From Flavobacteriaceae bacterium UBA5534 (GTDB lineage Bacteria; Bacteroidota; Bacteroidia; Flavobacteriales; Flavobacteriaceae): 47,673 bases of DNA. Positions 35,539-43,873 of this stretch are shown here, piece by piece (within the stretch, counting starts at the first letter, position 1; every line of letters begins with the position of its first letter). Location of the stretch: assembly GCA_002426015.1 (NCBI GenBank), contig DINS01000035.1, positions 1 to 47,673 on the forward strand, written 5' to 3'. Position numbers and translations under genes: made by a program. The notes under the pieces are model-generated. The model worked only from the letters and a program-made list of their open reading frames with translations, searched no databases and had not been told where the DNA came from.

Positions 35539-36087
35539 ATGAGATGGTTGGCCAAGTTTATATACTTTAAACTTATGGGGTGGAAAGTAGTCGGTAATAC
35601 AACGATGTCCAAAGATACCATCAAAAAAGCAGTGCTCATAGCTGTACCACATACAAGTTGGCACGATTTCTATATTGGTGTTTTACTCCGAAAAGTCGTT
35701 GGAATCAAATCAAACTTCATAGCAAAAAAAGAATTGTTTGTTTGGCCATTTGGTTACTATTTTAGAGCCATTGGTGGCGCAGCTTTAGACAGGAGTTCAG
35801 GTCAGAACAAAGTGCAGGCCATTGCTAAATTATTTGACAATAGGGAAGAGTTTAGATTGGCATTAGCACCAGAAGGAACACGCAAGAAAGTAGAACAGTG
35901 GAAAACAGGATTCTACTATATAGCCAAAGAAGCCAAAGTACCAATAATTATGTTCACTCTCGATTTTGGCAAAAAACAAAACAACATTTCAGAGCCATTT
36001 TACCCAACCGATGATATAGATGCCGACTTTAAGTTTATGCACAGTTTTTTTGAAGGCGTCAAAGGGAAAATTCCTGAATATTCATAG
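35539..36087 (+). CDS. 1-acyl-glycerol-3-phosphate acyltransferase-like protein
   Basis: This 182-aa member of the PlsC-type acyltransferase family has the catalytic HxxxxD motif H38-TSWHD-43. It also has the substrate motif APEGTRKK (about 113-120) and a proline motif VPIIM downstream. It is a short form lacking an obvious transmembrane anchor beyond a basic N-terminus (MRWLAKFIYFKLMGW). Such proteins transfer acyl chains to lysophospholipids or related lipids at the inner membrane. It is last in a packed row with kdsB, HAD and KdnB-like genes, which fits envelope lipid or LPS metabolism. A strong terminator follows at 36187. Confidence 0.9.
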   Translation: MRWLAKFIYFKLMGWKVVGNTTMSKDTIKKAVLIAVPHTSWHDFYIGVLLRKVVGIKSNFIAKKELFVWPFGYYFRAIGGAALDRSSGQNKVQAIAKLFDNREEFRLALAPEGTRKKVEQWKTGFYYIAKEAKVPIIMFTLDFGKKQNNISEPFYPTDDIDADFKFMHSFFEGVKGKIPEYS

Positions 36088-36186
36088 ATTTTGGCATAAA
36101 TTTTGAATGTTATAACATAACTTGGTAATGAAACATACAGTAAACATTTCTTGTCCCTAAAGAGAAACATTATCAGGTTTAAAACA

Positions 36187-36216
36187 AAAAGCTACTTCGT
36201 TTGAGGTAGCTTTTTT
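36187..36216 (+). terminator. Terminator after the kdsB-acyltransferase operon
   Basis: A 12-bp stem (AAAAGCTACTTC with GAGGTAGCTTTT, one G-U pair) and a GTTT loop are followed by T residues. Confidence 0.85.
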
Positions 36217-36377
36217 AGTTATAAAAGTTGATATGAAAATATAATTTGAAACAAATAAAACCGTAAACTAAAAAATTACGTATAGATAGTATAGAAAGAA
36301 AGTGACGTAACAATTTAAGGGATAAATCTATTAATCTTTCTTTTAATAACGTTGGTTAATTGCTATGAGAAAGAGAG

Positions 36378-36405
36378 AAAGGCTATCAAATTTTTGATAG
36401 CCTTT
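36378..36405 (-). terminator. Hairpin after YebC, possibly bidirectional
   Basis: A perfect 13-bp stem (AAAGGCTATCAAA / TTTGATAGCCTTT) with a 2-base gap lies about 25 bases past the yebC-like stop. The plus-strand side has a T-run (TGTTTTTT); the minus side is pyrimidine-rich (TTTCTCTCTTT). Confidence 0.75.
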
Positions 36406-36429
36406 TGTTTTTTAATTAGATAAAGAATA

Positions 36430-37152
36430 TTATTCTTCTGTAGTTTCTTCCATTGTATGATAAACGTTTTGAACGTCATCATCCTCTTCAATTTTTTCAA
36501 GCAATTTTTCAACATCAGCAGCTTGTTCTGGTGTGAGCGCCTTTGTTACTTGAGGAATGCGTTCAAAACCTGATGACAATATTTCGATATTTCGTCGCTC
36601 CAATTCAGATTGGATGGCTCCAAAACTCTCGAATGGTGCATAAATTAAAATACCGTCTTCATCGGCAAACACTTCTTCGGCTCCATAATCGATAAATTCC
36701 AATTCTAACTCTTCGGCATCCAAACCTTCGGCATTGATTCTAAAATTACAAGTATGGTCAAACATGAATACTACCGAGCCTGAAGTACCCAAACTGCCAT
36801 CACATTTGTTGAAGTAGCTTCTGATGTTTGCAACTGTGCGCGTATTGTTGTCGGTTGCAGTCTCAACCAAAATAGCTATACCATGTGGCGCATAACCTTC
36901 AAAAAGAACTTCTTTAAAATCACCAAGACTTTTGTCGGAAGCGCGTTTTATGGCTCTTTCCACATTGTCTTTTGGCATATTGACAGCCTTTGCGTTTTGT
37001 ATGACTGCTCTTAATCGTGCGTTACTATCTGGATCTGGACCTCCTTCTTTTACTGCCATCACAATATCTTTACCTATACGAGTAAAGGCTTTGCTCATCG
37101 CAGACCAACGTTTCATCTTACGTGCCTTTCTAAATTCAAAAGCTCTTCCCAT
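36430..37152 (-). CDS. YebC/PmpR family protein
   Basis: This 240-aa member of the YebC/TACO1 family has a near-canonical start (MGRAFEFRKARKMKRWSAMSKAFTRIGKDI) and NARLRAVIQNAKAVNMPKDNVERAIKRA (about 43-70). It also has the acidic strand segments YEGYAPHGIAILVETATDNNTRTVANIRSYFNKCDGSLGTSGSVVFMFD and a Glu/Asp-rich C-terminus. Family members were described as transcriptional regulators; more recent work links some to relief of ribosome stalling at proline stretches. The opening differs from the MAGHSKW form, as is common for the second YebC type in Bacteroidota. Single-gene unit. Confidence 0.93.
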   Translation of the reverse strand: MGRAFEFRKARKMKRWSAMSKAFTRIGKDIVMAVKEGGPDPDSNARLRAVIQNAKAVNMPKDNVERAIKRASDKSLGDFKEVLFEGYAPHGIAILVETATDNNTRTVANIRSYFNKCDGSLGTSGSVVFMFDHTCNFRINAEGLDAEELELEFIDYGAEEVFADEDGILIYAPFESFGAIQSELERRNIEILSSGFERIPQVTKALTPEQAADVEKLLEKIEEDDDVQNVYHTMEETTEE

Positions 37153-37227
37153 TTCTAAAACTATTTATTCGGTTATTTTTGATTCTTAAACTAGTCTGAA
37201 TTAACGTCGCAAATTTAAAAAAATCAA

Positions 37228-38265
37228 TTAATCATTTGGTATGTGTTTTGACAAAAAGTTCTCTTTGGCATTATTTAGATTGTTGATGGCTTTTTGTCTG
37301 TCCTTATTTAAACCCTCATTGGTTTTGTTGTAAATATTGATTGCTTTGTTGATGTCTTTTATCTTATTGTTATAAGTGTCAATTTGTTCTTTGGTGCGTT
37401 TGCGTTCGGGTGTTTTATCGAGTGTGGTTTTGATGGTCTCAAAATCTTCGTTCATAATCAAAAACTCTGTAATCTTTGGAATCTGGTTATCAGCCTCTTC
37501 TATATAAAATTCAAAGGCTTCTTGGGTCGCTTTCACCAATGACGTATCGGTTTTATAGAGATCAACATTTTTTAAGATCTTTAAACCCTCCTTGGCTGAT
37601 TCACTTAACGCATTTGCATTTTGTTGAATGGCATTGACGTCTTGTTTTTCGATAGCTTCCCATAGATATACTTCATTGATGCTTACTTTAAAGTGGATTA
37701 AATGCAGTGCGTTGTAGTGTTTGAATACGGCATTCGATATCTTCATTTTATTGACAAGGTCAGATTCGTTTTCGATAATATTGATATGATGGTTGGCCGC
37801 AAACAATTTAAAATGGCTATCATACTCGATATAGGCTTCTTCCATTTTTTTGTCTGCCATTTGCTGTGCAAGAATGTAGGCTTCCATTAAATCGTAAGAT
37901 TGTTCGGCAACTTCTTTTAAGTCGATAATTTTGGCATAATCTAGCTTTAATAAGCTCTCACTCAACCGCATATAATTCAATACTTGATTTTTATAAGTGT
38001 CACCATCGAAGCCATCGGCTTTTTCAATTTTATCAATGGCTTTTTCAACTGATTTTACAAGTACTGTTCGTTTGGCATCAATAGTTCTATCGCTTTTACT
38101 GTGTGCAACAGCTTTAGTGTATTTCCACATGTTTTTGGTAACAGCTTCTTGTTCTTTACCAACAAAATCAAGGTATTCAGATGCGGTTTTAAAACTTTGA
38201 GACTGTACAATGATGCTGAAAAAGAAGAGCAGAGCTGTAAAAGTTGACGATAATAATTTAGTCAT
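37228..38265 (-). CDS. Secreted helical protein coupled to the S41 protease gene
   Basis: This 345-aa protein has a signal peptide (about 1-22, ending QSQS), followed by an almost wholly helical, charged mature part. Its C-terminal coiled-coil segment is TYNNKIKDINKAINIYNKTNEGLNKDRQKAINNLNNAKENF (about 298-338, shown here only in part as helix-forming sequence). No catalytic motif or cysteine was seen. It may belong to the LIC11966-type surface-protein group found in Leptospira and Bacteroidota, a recollection I cannot check. Its ATG overlaps the stop of the S41 protease by one base (TAATG), so the two are made together; it could be a substrate, adaptor or partner of that protease. Confidence 0.75.
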   Translation of the reverse strand: MTKLLSSTFTALLFFFSIIVQSQSFKTASEYLDFVGKEQEAVTKNMWKYTKAVAHSKSDRTIDAKRTVLVKSVEKAIDKIEKADGFDGDTYKNQVLNYMRLSESLLKLDYAKIIDLKEVAEQSYDLMEAYILAQQMADKKMEEAYIEYDSHFKLFAANHHINIIENESDLVNKMKISNAVFKHYNALHLIHFKVSINEVYLWEAIEKQDVNAIQQNANALSESAKEGLKILKNVDLYKTDTSLVKATQEAFEFYIEEADNQIPKITEFLIMNEDFETIKTTLDKTPERKRTKEQIDTYNNKIKDINKAINIYNKTNEGLNKDRQKAINNLNNAKENFLSKHIPND

Positions 38266-40322
38266 TAATTTGTTGTTTTAGAGTTCAGTAAATCCAGTAG
38301 AATCATATAGGCTTCCTCTATGTAAACATCTGCTGATATATCTTTAAGAATCAATGCATTTGCATTTTTATCATCGTCATTATATTGCAATATTTCATTT
38401 GTAGATGAAGTGTTTCTTGCAGTGATAGTGGTCTTTAGAGCATTCATTTTAGACTCAAAATCATTCCAAAGTTGGTTGTAGCTGTTCATGTCATTATAGA
38501 CGTTATCGAGTGTCAAAGCATATTCTGAAGTTCTATACATATAATCGTTTGCCACGATTGTATTGATTTCCTTTATGGCATTAAACCCTAAATTATTTTC
38601 TACTCGCTTAATGCTATTGGTGTTTATGAGCTCCAAGGCAGGTTTTTTGTAGGCGTGGTGTTTTAGTTTCACTTCAACCGAATCATTAGTCAATGCAAAC
38701 ATTGAAAACCGCTCATTGGTCTTAAAATTCTCATATAGTGAAGGCAACAGCACATCTGGAATAACACCAACCGACTGGTGGCTTAATCCAGTGACACGGT
38801 AAAATTTCTCGACAGTTATCTTGCTATAGCCCAAATCTTCACTTTCGCTTAGAGGCAGAATACTTTGTGCACTCGATTTGCCATGGCTTGGAGAACCGAC
38901 AATAATGGCTCTGCTATAATCTTGCATCACACTTGCAAAAAACTCCGAAGCCGACGCACTATAACTGTTGATAAGTACTACAATAGGTTTTTTAAACAGC
39001 ACGCCTTTGTTGAGGTCTCTTACAGTGTAGGTTTCTCCGTTAGGATATTTGATGATAGATAAAGGACCTCTGTCGATAAACATTCCTGAAAGTTCAGCAG
39101 CTTCTTTCATAGAGCCTCCTCCGTTAAAACGCAAATCGATGATTAGTCCTTTGATGTCTTCCTTATTGAGTTTATAAAGTTCTTTTGCAACATCATTTGC
39201 CAATCCCAAACCATTAGGTGATTCTAAATCGGTGTAAAAACTTGGAATCTCAATATATCCAAAATCGGTCACATGTTCCAATATATAACCTCTAACAGCA
39301 CTGCTTTCTACTTTAGTGACAATTTTTGTTAGTTCTACATTTTGAATCGATCCGTTTGATTTTTTTATTTTGAAGGTAACTGTGCGATGTCTATCATCAT
39401 TGATAAAAGACAGAATATCATCATTTGATATACAATAAGTCTCTAGAACATTTGTGCCACTGGATAGTGATTTTACAATGTCGTTTTCTTCGAGATTACC
39501 ATCCTTAAACGCTGCGCTTCCAGGCACGATGTGGCTTATGTAAATTTCGCCTTCATTATTTTTGTCTGTATAAATACCAAAACTCAATTGCTCGTTAGAT
39601 AAACTGCCTTCAAATTCGGTTTTATCAGAGATATTAAAGAAGGACGAGTTTGGGTCTTCATAGTTTAAAAGCGCATTTAAAAATGTCTCTTTGACATAAA
39701 TGTCTATATTCCCATTAAGATGTAAAGCCTCTTCCAGTAAACAGAGCTGATTATCGATAACCTTTGGCTTTATCTTCGCTTCAAGTGTTTTAAAATTTTT
39801 CTTGAGATGATCAAACACCGAATCCTCATCCATCAATTTAGAAATAATCAAATGACGTATCCGCTTATTCCAAAAGCTTTTTACGTTAGCTTCACTTTTA
39901 AAATACTGCTCATTGTTTTCTGGTGAAAAATACAAAGTGTCCTTTCCTGTATAATCTAAAGGAGTTTTACGCAAGGCTTCAATTATTTCTTTTGCAGCAA
40001 TAATTCGTTTTTTGAGTGTTTCGGCATATTTATCTACAAAATCACAGGTGTTTGAAGTCAGATAATCATCAATTTTATAAGCATCTATCATAAAACCATC
40101 GATATCGCTCTGGATAAAATAACGTTTTTCCTCATCGAGCTGATGAACGAACAAGTCAAAAACACCTTTAGATAAACTGTCATTAACAGGTTTTGGACTA
40201 TAATGCGAAGTGTCTATAAGATTCTGAACAGCAGTAATTTGTTTGCAAAACAACGAATCGTTTTGTGCAACAACTTGAACTGTTTGAAGACATAGTATAA
40301 GGGCAATTAAACGTTTTACCAT
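38265..40322 (-). CDS. S41-family C-terminal processing-like peptidase
   Basis: This 685-aa secreted serine peptidase has a signal peptide at residues 1-20 (ending VVAQ), an N-terminal helical domain (about 25-215), a PDZ domain (about 235-330, with LSFGIYTDKNNEGEIYISHIVPGSAAFKDG), then the S41 core. The core includes IIDLRFNGGGSMKEAAELSG (about 404-423), nucleophile S457 within SYSASASE, and general-base K482 in SHGKSSAQ. The 25-residue Ser-Lys spacing is that of Prc. It resembles tail-specific protease Prc but is more divergent. Periplasmic protein turnover or processing is expected. The following gene for a helical secreted protein overlaps by one base. Confidence 0.92.
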   Translation of the reverse strand: MVKRLIALILCLQTVQVVAQNDSLFCKQITAVQNLIDTSHYSPKPVNDSLSKGVFDLFVHQLDEEKRYFIQSDIDGFMIDAYKIDDYLTSNTCDFVDKYAETLKKRIIAAKEIIEALRKTPLDYTGKDTLYFSPENNEQYFKSEANVKSFWNKRIRHLIISKLMDEDSVFDHLKKNFKTLEAKIKPKVIDNQLCLLEEALHLNGNIDIYVKETFLNALLNYEDPNSSFFNISDKTEFEGSLSNEQLSFGIYTDKNNEGEIYISHIVPGSAAFKDGNLEENDIVKSLSSGTNVLETYCISNDDILSFINDDRHRTVTFKIKKSNGSIQNVELTKIVTKVESSAVRGYILEHVTDFGYIEIPSFYTDLESPNGLGLANDVAKELYKLNKEDIKGLIIDLRFNGGGSMKEAAELSGMFIDRGPLSIIKYPNGETYTVRDLNKGVLFKKPIVVLINSYSASASEFFASVMQDYSRAIIVGSPSHGKSSAQSILPLSESEDLGYSKITVEKFYRVTGLSHQSVGVIPDVLLPSLYENFKTNERFSMFALTNDSVEVKLKHHAYKKPALELINTNSIKRVENNLGFNAIKEINTIVANDYMYRTSEYALTLDNVYNDMNSYNQLWNDFESKMNALKTTITARNTSSTNEILQYNDDDKNANALILKDISADVYIEEAYMILLDLLNSKTTN

Positions 40323-40382
40323 TGATAAAATTAATAATATGGTAATGTAAAAAAATATCTTTTTTAAAACTAAAAAAAATAC

Positions 40383-40673
40383 TTATTCCTGAACTTCTAC
40401 AATAAATTCAATTGCTTCAGCAAGTTTAAAGTCTTTTTCGGTAACACCTTTTGCTGAATGGGTCGTTAATGAGATGGTAAGTACATTATATACATTGGTC
40501 CAGTCTGGATGATGATTTAAAGCTTCACACTCAAAAGCAATACGGCTCATGGCACTAAAGCAATCCTTAAAATTATCAAATTCAAATTCGGCATGTATGG
40601 CATTGTCATAGTACTCCCAATCTGGAAGATGCAGTAGGTTTTTTTCAATGGTATCTTTATCTAACGCTTTCAT
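40383..40673 (-). CDS. phhB: 4a-hydroxytetrahydrobiopterin dehydratase
   Basis: This 96-aa pterin-4a-carbinolamine dehydratase has normal length. The signature is FECEALNHHPDWTNVYNVLTISLTTHSAKGVTEKDFKLA, with active-site H54, H55 and P56. It regenerates tetrahydrobiopterin in aromatic amino acid hydroxylation; in many bacteria lacking that route it may recycle or serve pterin/molybdopterin metabolism. It lies 54 bases after the RmlD-like reductase on the same strand and may be the distal gene of the gcvT-glsA unit. Confidence 0.93.
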   Translation of the reverse strand: MKALDKDTIEKNLLHLPDWEYYDNAIHAEFEFDNFKDCFSAMSRIAFECEALNHHPDWTNVYNVLTISLTTHSAKGVTEKDFKLAEAIEFIVEVQE

Positions 40674-40727
40674 TTTCTAAAAATTTATGGTTGCTTAAAT
40701 TTAGATAATTATTGGCGATTAGTAAAA

Positions 40728-41564
40728 TTAAACTTCTAATTCTTCTAAAACTTCAGTACTTGTTATCTGTAAATGTTTAGGAAGTTTGTTTTGCTTTGGC
40801 ATGACGGCAAGATAACGATCGTCGTTAGTGGTGAAAACATGCGTGAACTTTACTGGTAAAGGAGTTAAAAGTTTTACCAAATCTTGGATAAACTCATCAT
40901 GATGTACCAAATCGGTACTGCCCAAATGGTAAACTCCGTAGTTGTTTTGGTTAATCATATAATGAATTTGTTGTGTCACTTTATAATCTGTAGTAACATT
41001 CATTATAAGATTTGGAAAAATTTCTATCGCTGTCTTTTCTTGTATATGATGCTTTAACTCTTTAACACGAGGTGACTGCGAACCAAACACCATAGGAAGT
41101 CTGACGATAAGAACTTTTTGCTTTGGCAGTCGTAAAAGTAGATTTTCAATCTTTATTTTAAAATGCCCATAAATACTATCGCTGAAGGTTTTATCTTCTT
41201 CATAACTTGGATATTTGCTGTAACCATCAAAAACAACTGCTGAAGATAGAAAAACAAGTCTACAGTTATGGTTTAATAAGTAATCTGCAATATGTTGATG
41301 AACAACTGTTTGCAAATGAAAATCCCCTCGTAATGCTGAAATAATAATTGATGGCCTAACAGCTTCAAGAATTTCAAAAATATCATCTTCTTCTATGGCA
41401 TAATGAAAAAAATGTTGATTTTTTTCATAGGCTAAATTTTGACTATAGTAGGTGCCAAACGTCTTAAAATAGGAGCAAAGCTCTCTGTAGAGCGCATTGC
41501 CAAGAAAACCGCTAGCGCCTAATATGAGTATTCTATGTTTATTTTCGGGAGTTGACATACACAA
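40728..41564 (-). CDS. RmlD-like NAD(P)-dependent sugar-nucleotide reductase/epimerase
   Basis: This 278-aa Rossmann-fold protein of the extended SDR family has the dinucleotide motif ILILGASGFLGNALYREL (about 12-29). FLSSAVVFDGYSKYPSYEEDKTFSDSIYGHFKIKIENLLLR provides the Ser-Tyr-Lys region (SS...Y-x3-K as YGHFK). IVRLPMVFG and a C-terminal GVYHLGSTDLV follow. This layout matches dTDP-4-dehydrorhamnose reductase-like (RmlD) proteins, but the substrate is unknown and no rhamnose pathway neighbours are present. Residue M3 (41558) is an alternative start that better fits the usual N-terminus. It lies 18 bases downstream of the glutaminase gene. Confidence 0.85.
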   Translation of the reverse strand: MCMSTPENKHRILILGASGFLGNALYRELCSYFKTFGTYYSQNLAYEKNQHFFHYAIEEDDIFEILEAVRPSIIISALRGDFHLQTVVHQHIADYLLNHNCRLVFLSSAVVFDGYSKYPSYEEDKTFSDSIYGHFKIKIENLLLRLPKQKVLIVRLPMVFGSQSPRVKELKHHIQEKTAIEIFPNLIMNVTTDYKVTQQIHYMINQNNYGVYHLGSTDLVHHDEFIQDLVKLLTPLPVKFTHVFTTNDDRYLAVMPKQNKLPKHLQITSTEVLEELEV

Positions 41565-41582
41565 TTTTAAGTAGGAAAAATT

Positions 41583-42497
41583 TTAAAAAATAGAAAGCTT
41601 GGTTTTGGTCGTAAATTGCTCTAAAGCTTTCATGCCCAAAAGTGAATTGCCTTTTTCATTGAGTCCTGGTGACCAAACAGCAATTGTGAAATTATTGGGT
41701 AATAAAGCAACGATACCACCACCAACACCACTTTTTCCTGGCAATCCTACTTCAAAAGCAAATTCGCCAGCTTCATCATAAAATCCGCAAGTGAGCATAA
41801 TGGCATTAAGGCGTTTTGCCCTACTTGGTGTCAGGCGTTCTTTGTTTTGCATGCACTTGCCATGGTTTGCAAACATAAAAAATGCATTGGCAAGTTGCTC
41901 ACAATTCATCTCAATGGAGCATTGATGAAAATAAAAATCCAATACATCTTCTACATTATTATCTAAATTGTGATAAGATTTTAGCAGATTGGCTGCTGCA
42001 TAATTGTTAAACCCAGTCGCTCTTTCAGATTCTGCAACTTTATAATTGAAATTGATTGATTGGTCGTTTGCCAAATCCCTAACAAATTGCAGAAATTCCT
42101 GCTTTGGGTTTTTTAAATGTGACACCAATACATCAGCTATTACCAAGGCTCCTGCATTGATTAATGGGTTTCGGGGAATTCCATTTTCCAGTTCGAGAAG
42201 TGATAAATGATTGAAAGGGTTGCCAGATGGTTCTACATCCACACGTTTCCAGATATCTTCAGAGTGTAATGACAAAGCCAACGAGAGCGATAGAACTTTA
42301 GAAATACTTTGTATTGAAAACGGTGTGTCCCAGTGGCCTGTATAAAAAGTTCTTCCGTCTATAAGCTTAAGATAAATTCCAAATTGTTGGGCATCGATAT
42401 TTGATAATTCAGGAATGTAAGAGGCTACTAAACCTCTGTTTACATCATCTTTTAAATCATTATAAATTCTATCAATAACATTTTGGAAATCCATCAT
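41583..42497 (-). CDS. glsA: Glutaminase A
   Basis: This 304-aa glutaminase of the beta-lactamase-like fold converts glutamine to glutamate and ammonia. The catalytic S64-I-S-K67 motif lies in FSIQSISKVL. EPSGNPFNHLSLLELENGIPRNPLINAGALVIADVL (Asn and Glu ligands), ESERATGFNNYA and GLPGKSGVGGGIVALLP are all conserved. Length matches E. coli YbaS/YneH. It lies 3 bases after the gcvT stop, and cotranscription is clear. Confidence 0.96.
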   Translation of the reverse strand: MMDFQNVIDRIYNDLKDDVNRGLVASYIPELSNIDAQQFGIYLKLIDGRTFYTGHWDTPFSIQSISKVLSLSLALSLHSEDIWKRVDVEPSGNPFNHLSLLELENGIPRNPLINAGALVIADVLVSHLKNPKQEFLQFVRDLANDQSINFNYKVAESERATGFNNYAAANLLKSYHNLDNNVEDVLDFYFHQCSIEMNCEQLANAFFMFANHGKCMQNKERLTPSRAKRLNAIMLTCGFYDEAGEFAFEVGLPGKSGVGGGIVALLPNNFTIAVWSPGLNEKGNSLLGMKALEQFTTKTKLSIF

Positions 42498-42500
42498 CTA

Positions 42501-43583
42501 TTAAACTTTATAAAAAGGTAATTTCACTACTGTTGCAGGGACAGCATTTTTACGAATTTGGATATTGATTTTACTGCCAACTTCCGAAAGGATTGTTGGC
42601 ACATAACCCAAACCAATACCTTTGTTCAGCATAGGAGACATGGTTCCTGATGTGACTACACCAATCGTTTTACCATTGCCATCGACAATATCATAGCCAT
42701 GACGAGGAATGCCTCGCTCATCCAATTCAAAAGCAATCAATTTACGTTTTGGGCCATGTTCTTTTTCGGCTTTAAGCGCTTCAGAGTTTGTAAATTCTTT
42801 TGTGAATTTTGTTACCCAACCAAGACCAGCTTCGATAGGTGATGTGGTGTCGTCGATATCGTTTCCATATAAGCAATAGCCCATTTCTAAACGCAATGTA
42901 TCACGAGCGGCCAAGCCAATAGGTTTGATTCCGTATTTGGCACCAGCTTCAAAAACCTTGTCCCAAACCTGTTTTACTTCAGAATTTTTGCAATAGATTT
43001 CAAAGCCACCACTTCCAGTATAGCCTGTAGCTGAAATAATCACATGCTCAATACCTGCAAAATCACCAACTATAAAATTGTAAAATGCAATTGATGATAA
43101 ATCATGACTCGTTAAGCTTTGCATAGCCTCAACAGCTTTTGGGCCTTGAATAGCCAATAGCGAATAGTCATCACTTAAATCGCGCATTTCTGCACCAACA
43201 TCATTTTTCGATTTAATCCAATTCCAATCTTTTTCTATATTGCTTGCATTGACAACCAACAAATAGGTTTCTTCTTTGACTTTATATATAATTAAATCAT
43301 CTACAATACCGCCTGTATCATTTGGCAAACAACTGTACTGTGCCTTTCCTATGGTCAGTTTTGAAGCATCGTTACTACTCACTTTTTGAATCAGCTCCAA
43401 CGCATGTGGACCTTCAATTAAAAATTCGCCCATGTGAGATACATCAAACACGCCTACTGCATTTCTAACGGTTTCGTGTTCAATATTGACACCTTCGTAC
43501 TGTACAGGCATATTAAATCCTGCAAATGGTACCATTTTTGCTCCAAGAGCTTCGTGAGTGGATGTTAATGCTGTGTTTTTCAT
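42501..43583 (-). CDS. gcvT: Aminomethyltransferase, T-protein of the glycine cleavage system
   Basis: This 360-aa folate-dependent T-protein catalyses release of ammonia from the aminomethyl-lipoyl H-protein and forms methylenetetrahydrofolate. Conserved blocks are HEALGAKMVPFAGFNMPVQYEGVNIEHETVRNAVGVFDVSHMGEF, LAIQGPKAVEAMQSL, YTGSGGFEIYCKN, GLAARDTLRLEMGYCLYGND (with the folate-contacting Asp) and GTMSPMLNKGIGLGYV. Length is normal. A 50-aa membrane peptide gene ends 4 bases upstream, and glutaminase follows after 3 bases. Other glycine-cleavage genes are not in the window. Confidence 0.97.
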   Translation of the reverse strand: MKNTALTSTHEALGAKMVPFAGFNMPVQYEGVNIEHETVRNAVGVFDVSHMGEFLIEGPHALELIQKVSSNDASKLTIGKAQYSCLPNDTGGIVDDLIIYKVKEETYLLVVNASNIEKDWNWIKSKNDVGAEMRDLSDDYSLLAIQGPKAVEAMQSLTSHDLSSIAFYNFIVGDFAGIEHVIISATGYTGSGGFEIYCKNSEVKQVWDKVFEAGAKYGIKPIGLAARDTLRLEMGYCLYGNDIDDTTSPIEAGLGWVTKFTKEFTNSEALKAEKEHGPKRKLIAFELDERGIPRHGYDIVDGNGKTIGVVTSGTMSPMLNKGIGLGYVPTILSEVGSKINIQIRKNAVPATVVKLPFYKV

Positions 43584-43587
43584 TCTT

Positions 43588-43740
43588 TTAATGGTCTTTG
43601 GTTAAAAAATATAATATTAAAAAACATATAAAAAGTATTGCAAATGAATAGATTATAGCTTTTTTTAAACTTGAATGAGATGCAACATCTTCTATGATGC
43701 TTCCAAAAAACTCAATAATTCCTATTAATAAATCTTTCAT
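43588..43740 (-). CDS. 50-aa single-pass membrane peptide upstream of gcvT
   Basis: I set the start at 43740 (MKDLLIGIIEFFGSIIEDV). The upstream ATG at 43785 would add a polar, poorly coded extension. The product has an N-terminal amphipathic helix, the charged linker ASHSSLKK, and one strong transmembrane helix AIIYSFAILFICFLILYFL, ending in TKDH. The stop lies 4 bases before the gcvT ATG, so it leads the gcvT-glsA-reductase unit. No family is known to me. A regulatory leader role is possible but there is no evidence for it. Confidence 0.6.
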   Translation of the reverse strand: MKDLLIGIIEFFGSIIEDVASHSSLKKAIIYSFAILFICFLILYFLTKDH

Positions 43741-43873
43741 AATTGCTGCACAAAAGTATTGAAAATTATCCGTTTTAGTCATCAAAGATTTCGATTAAAA
43801 ATATGTTAACTTTATTAAGTTTATGTCAAATCATCAATAATATTATTAAATTTCGACCTTCTAAAATTTGCTT

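Larger units (their letters stand above)
36088..36429. other. Convergent intergenic region, 342 bp
   Basis: It lies between the plus-strand acyltransferase and minus-strand YebC. It contains two hairpin terminators (36187-36216 and 36378-36405). The 36220-36370 stretch is AT-rich, and I see no gene, RNA or repeat in it. Confidence 0.6.

Noticed and set aside
43588..43785. 65-codon version of the gcvT leader peptide
   Set aside because: The first 15 codons look non-coding, while the ATG at 43740 opens a typical amphipathic segment.
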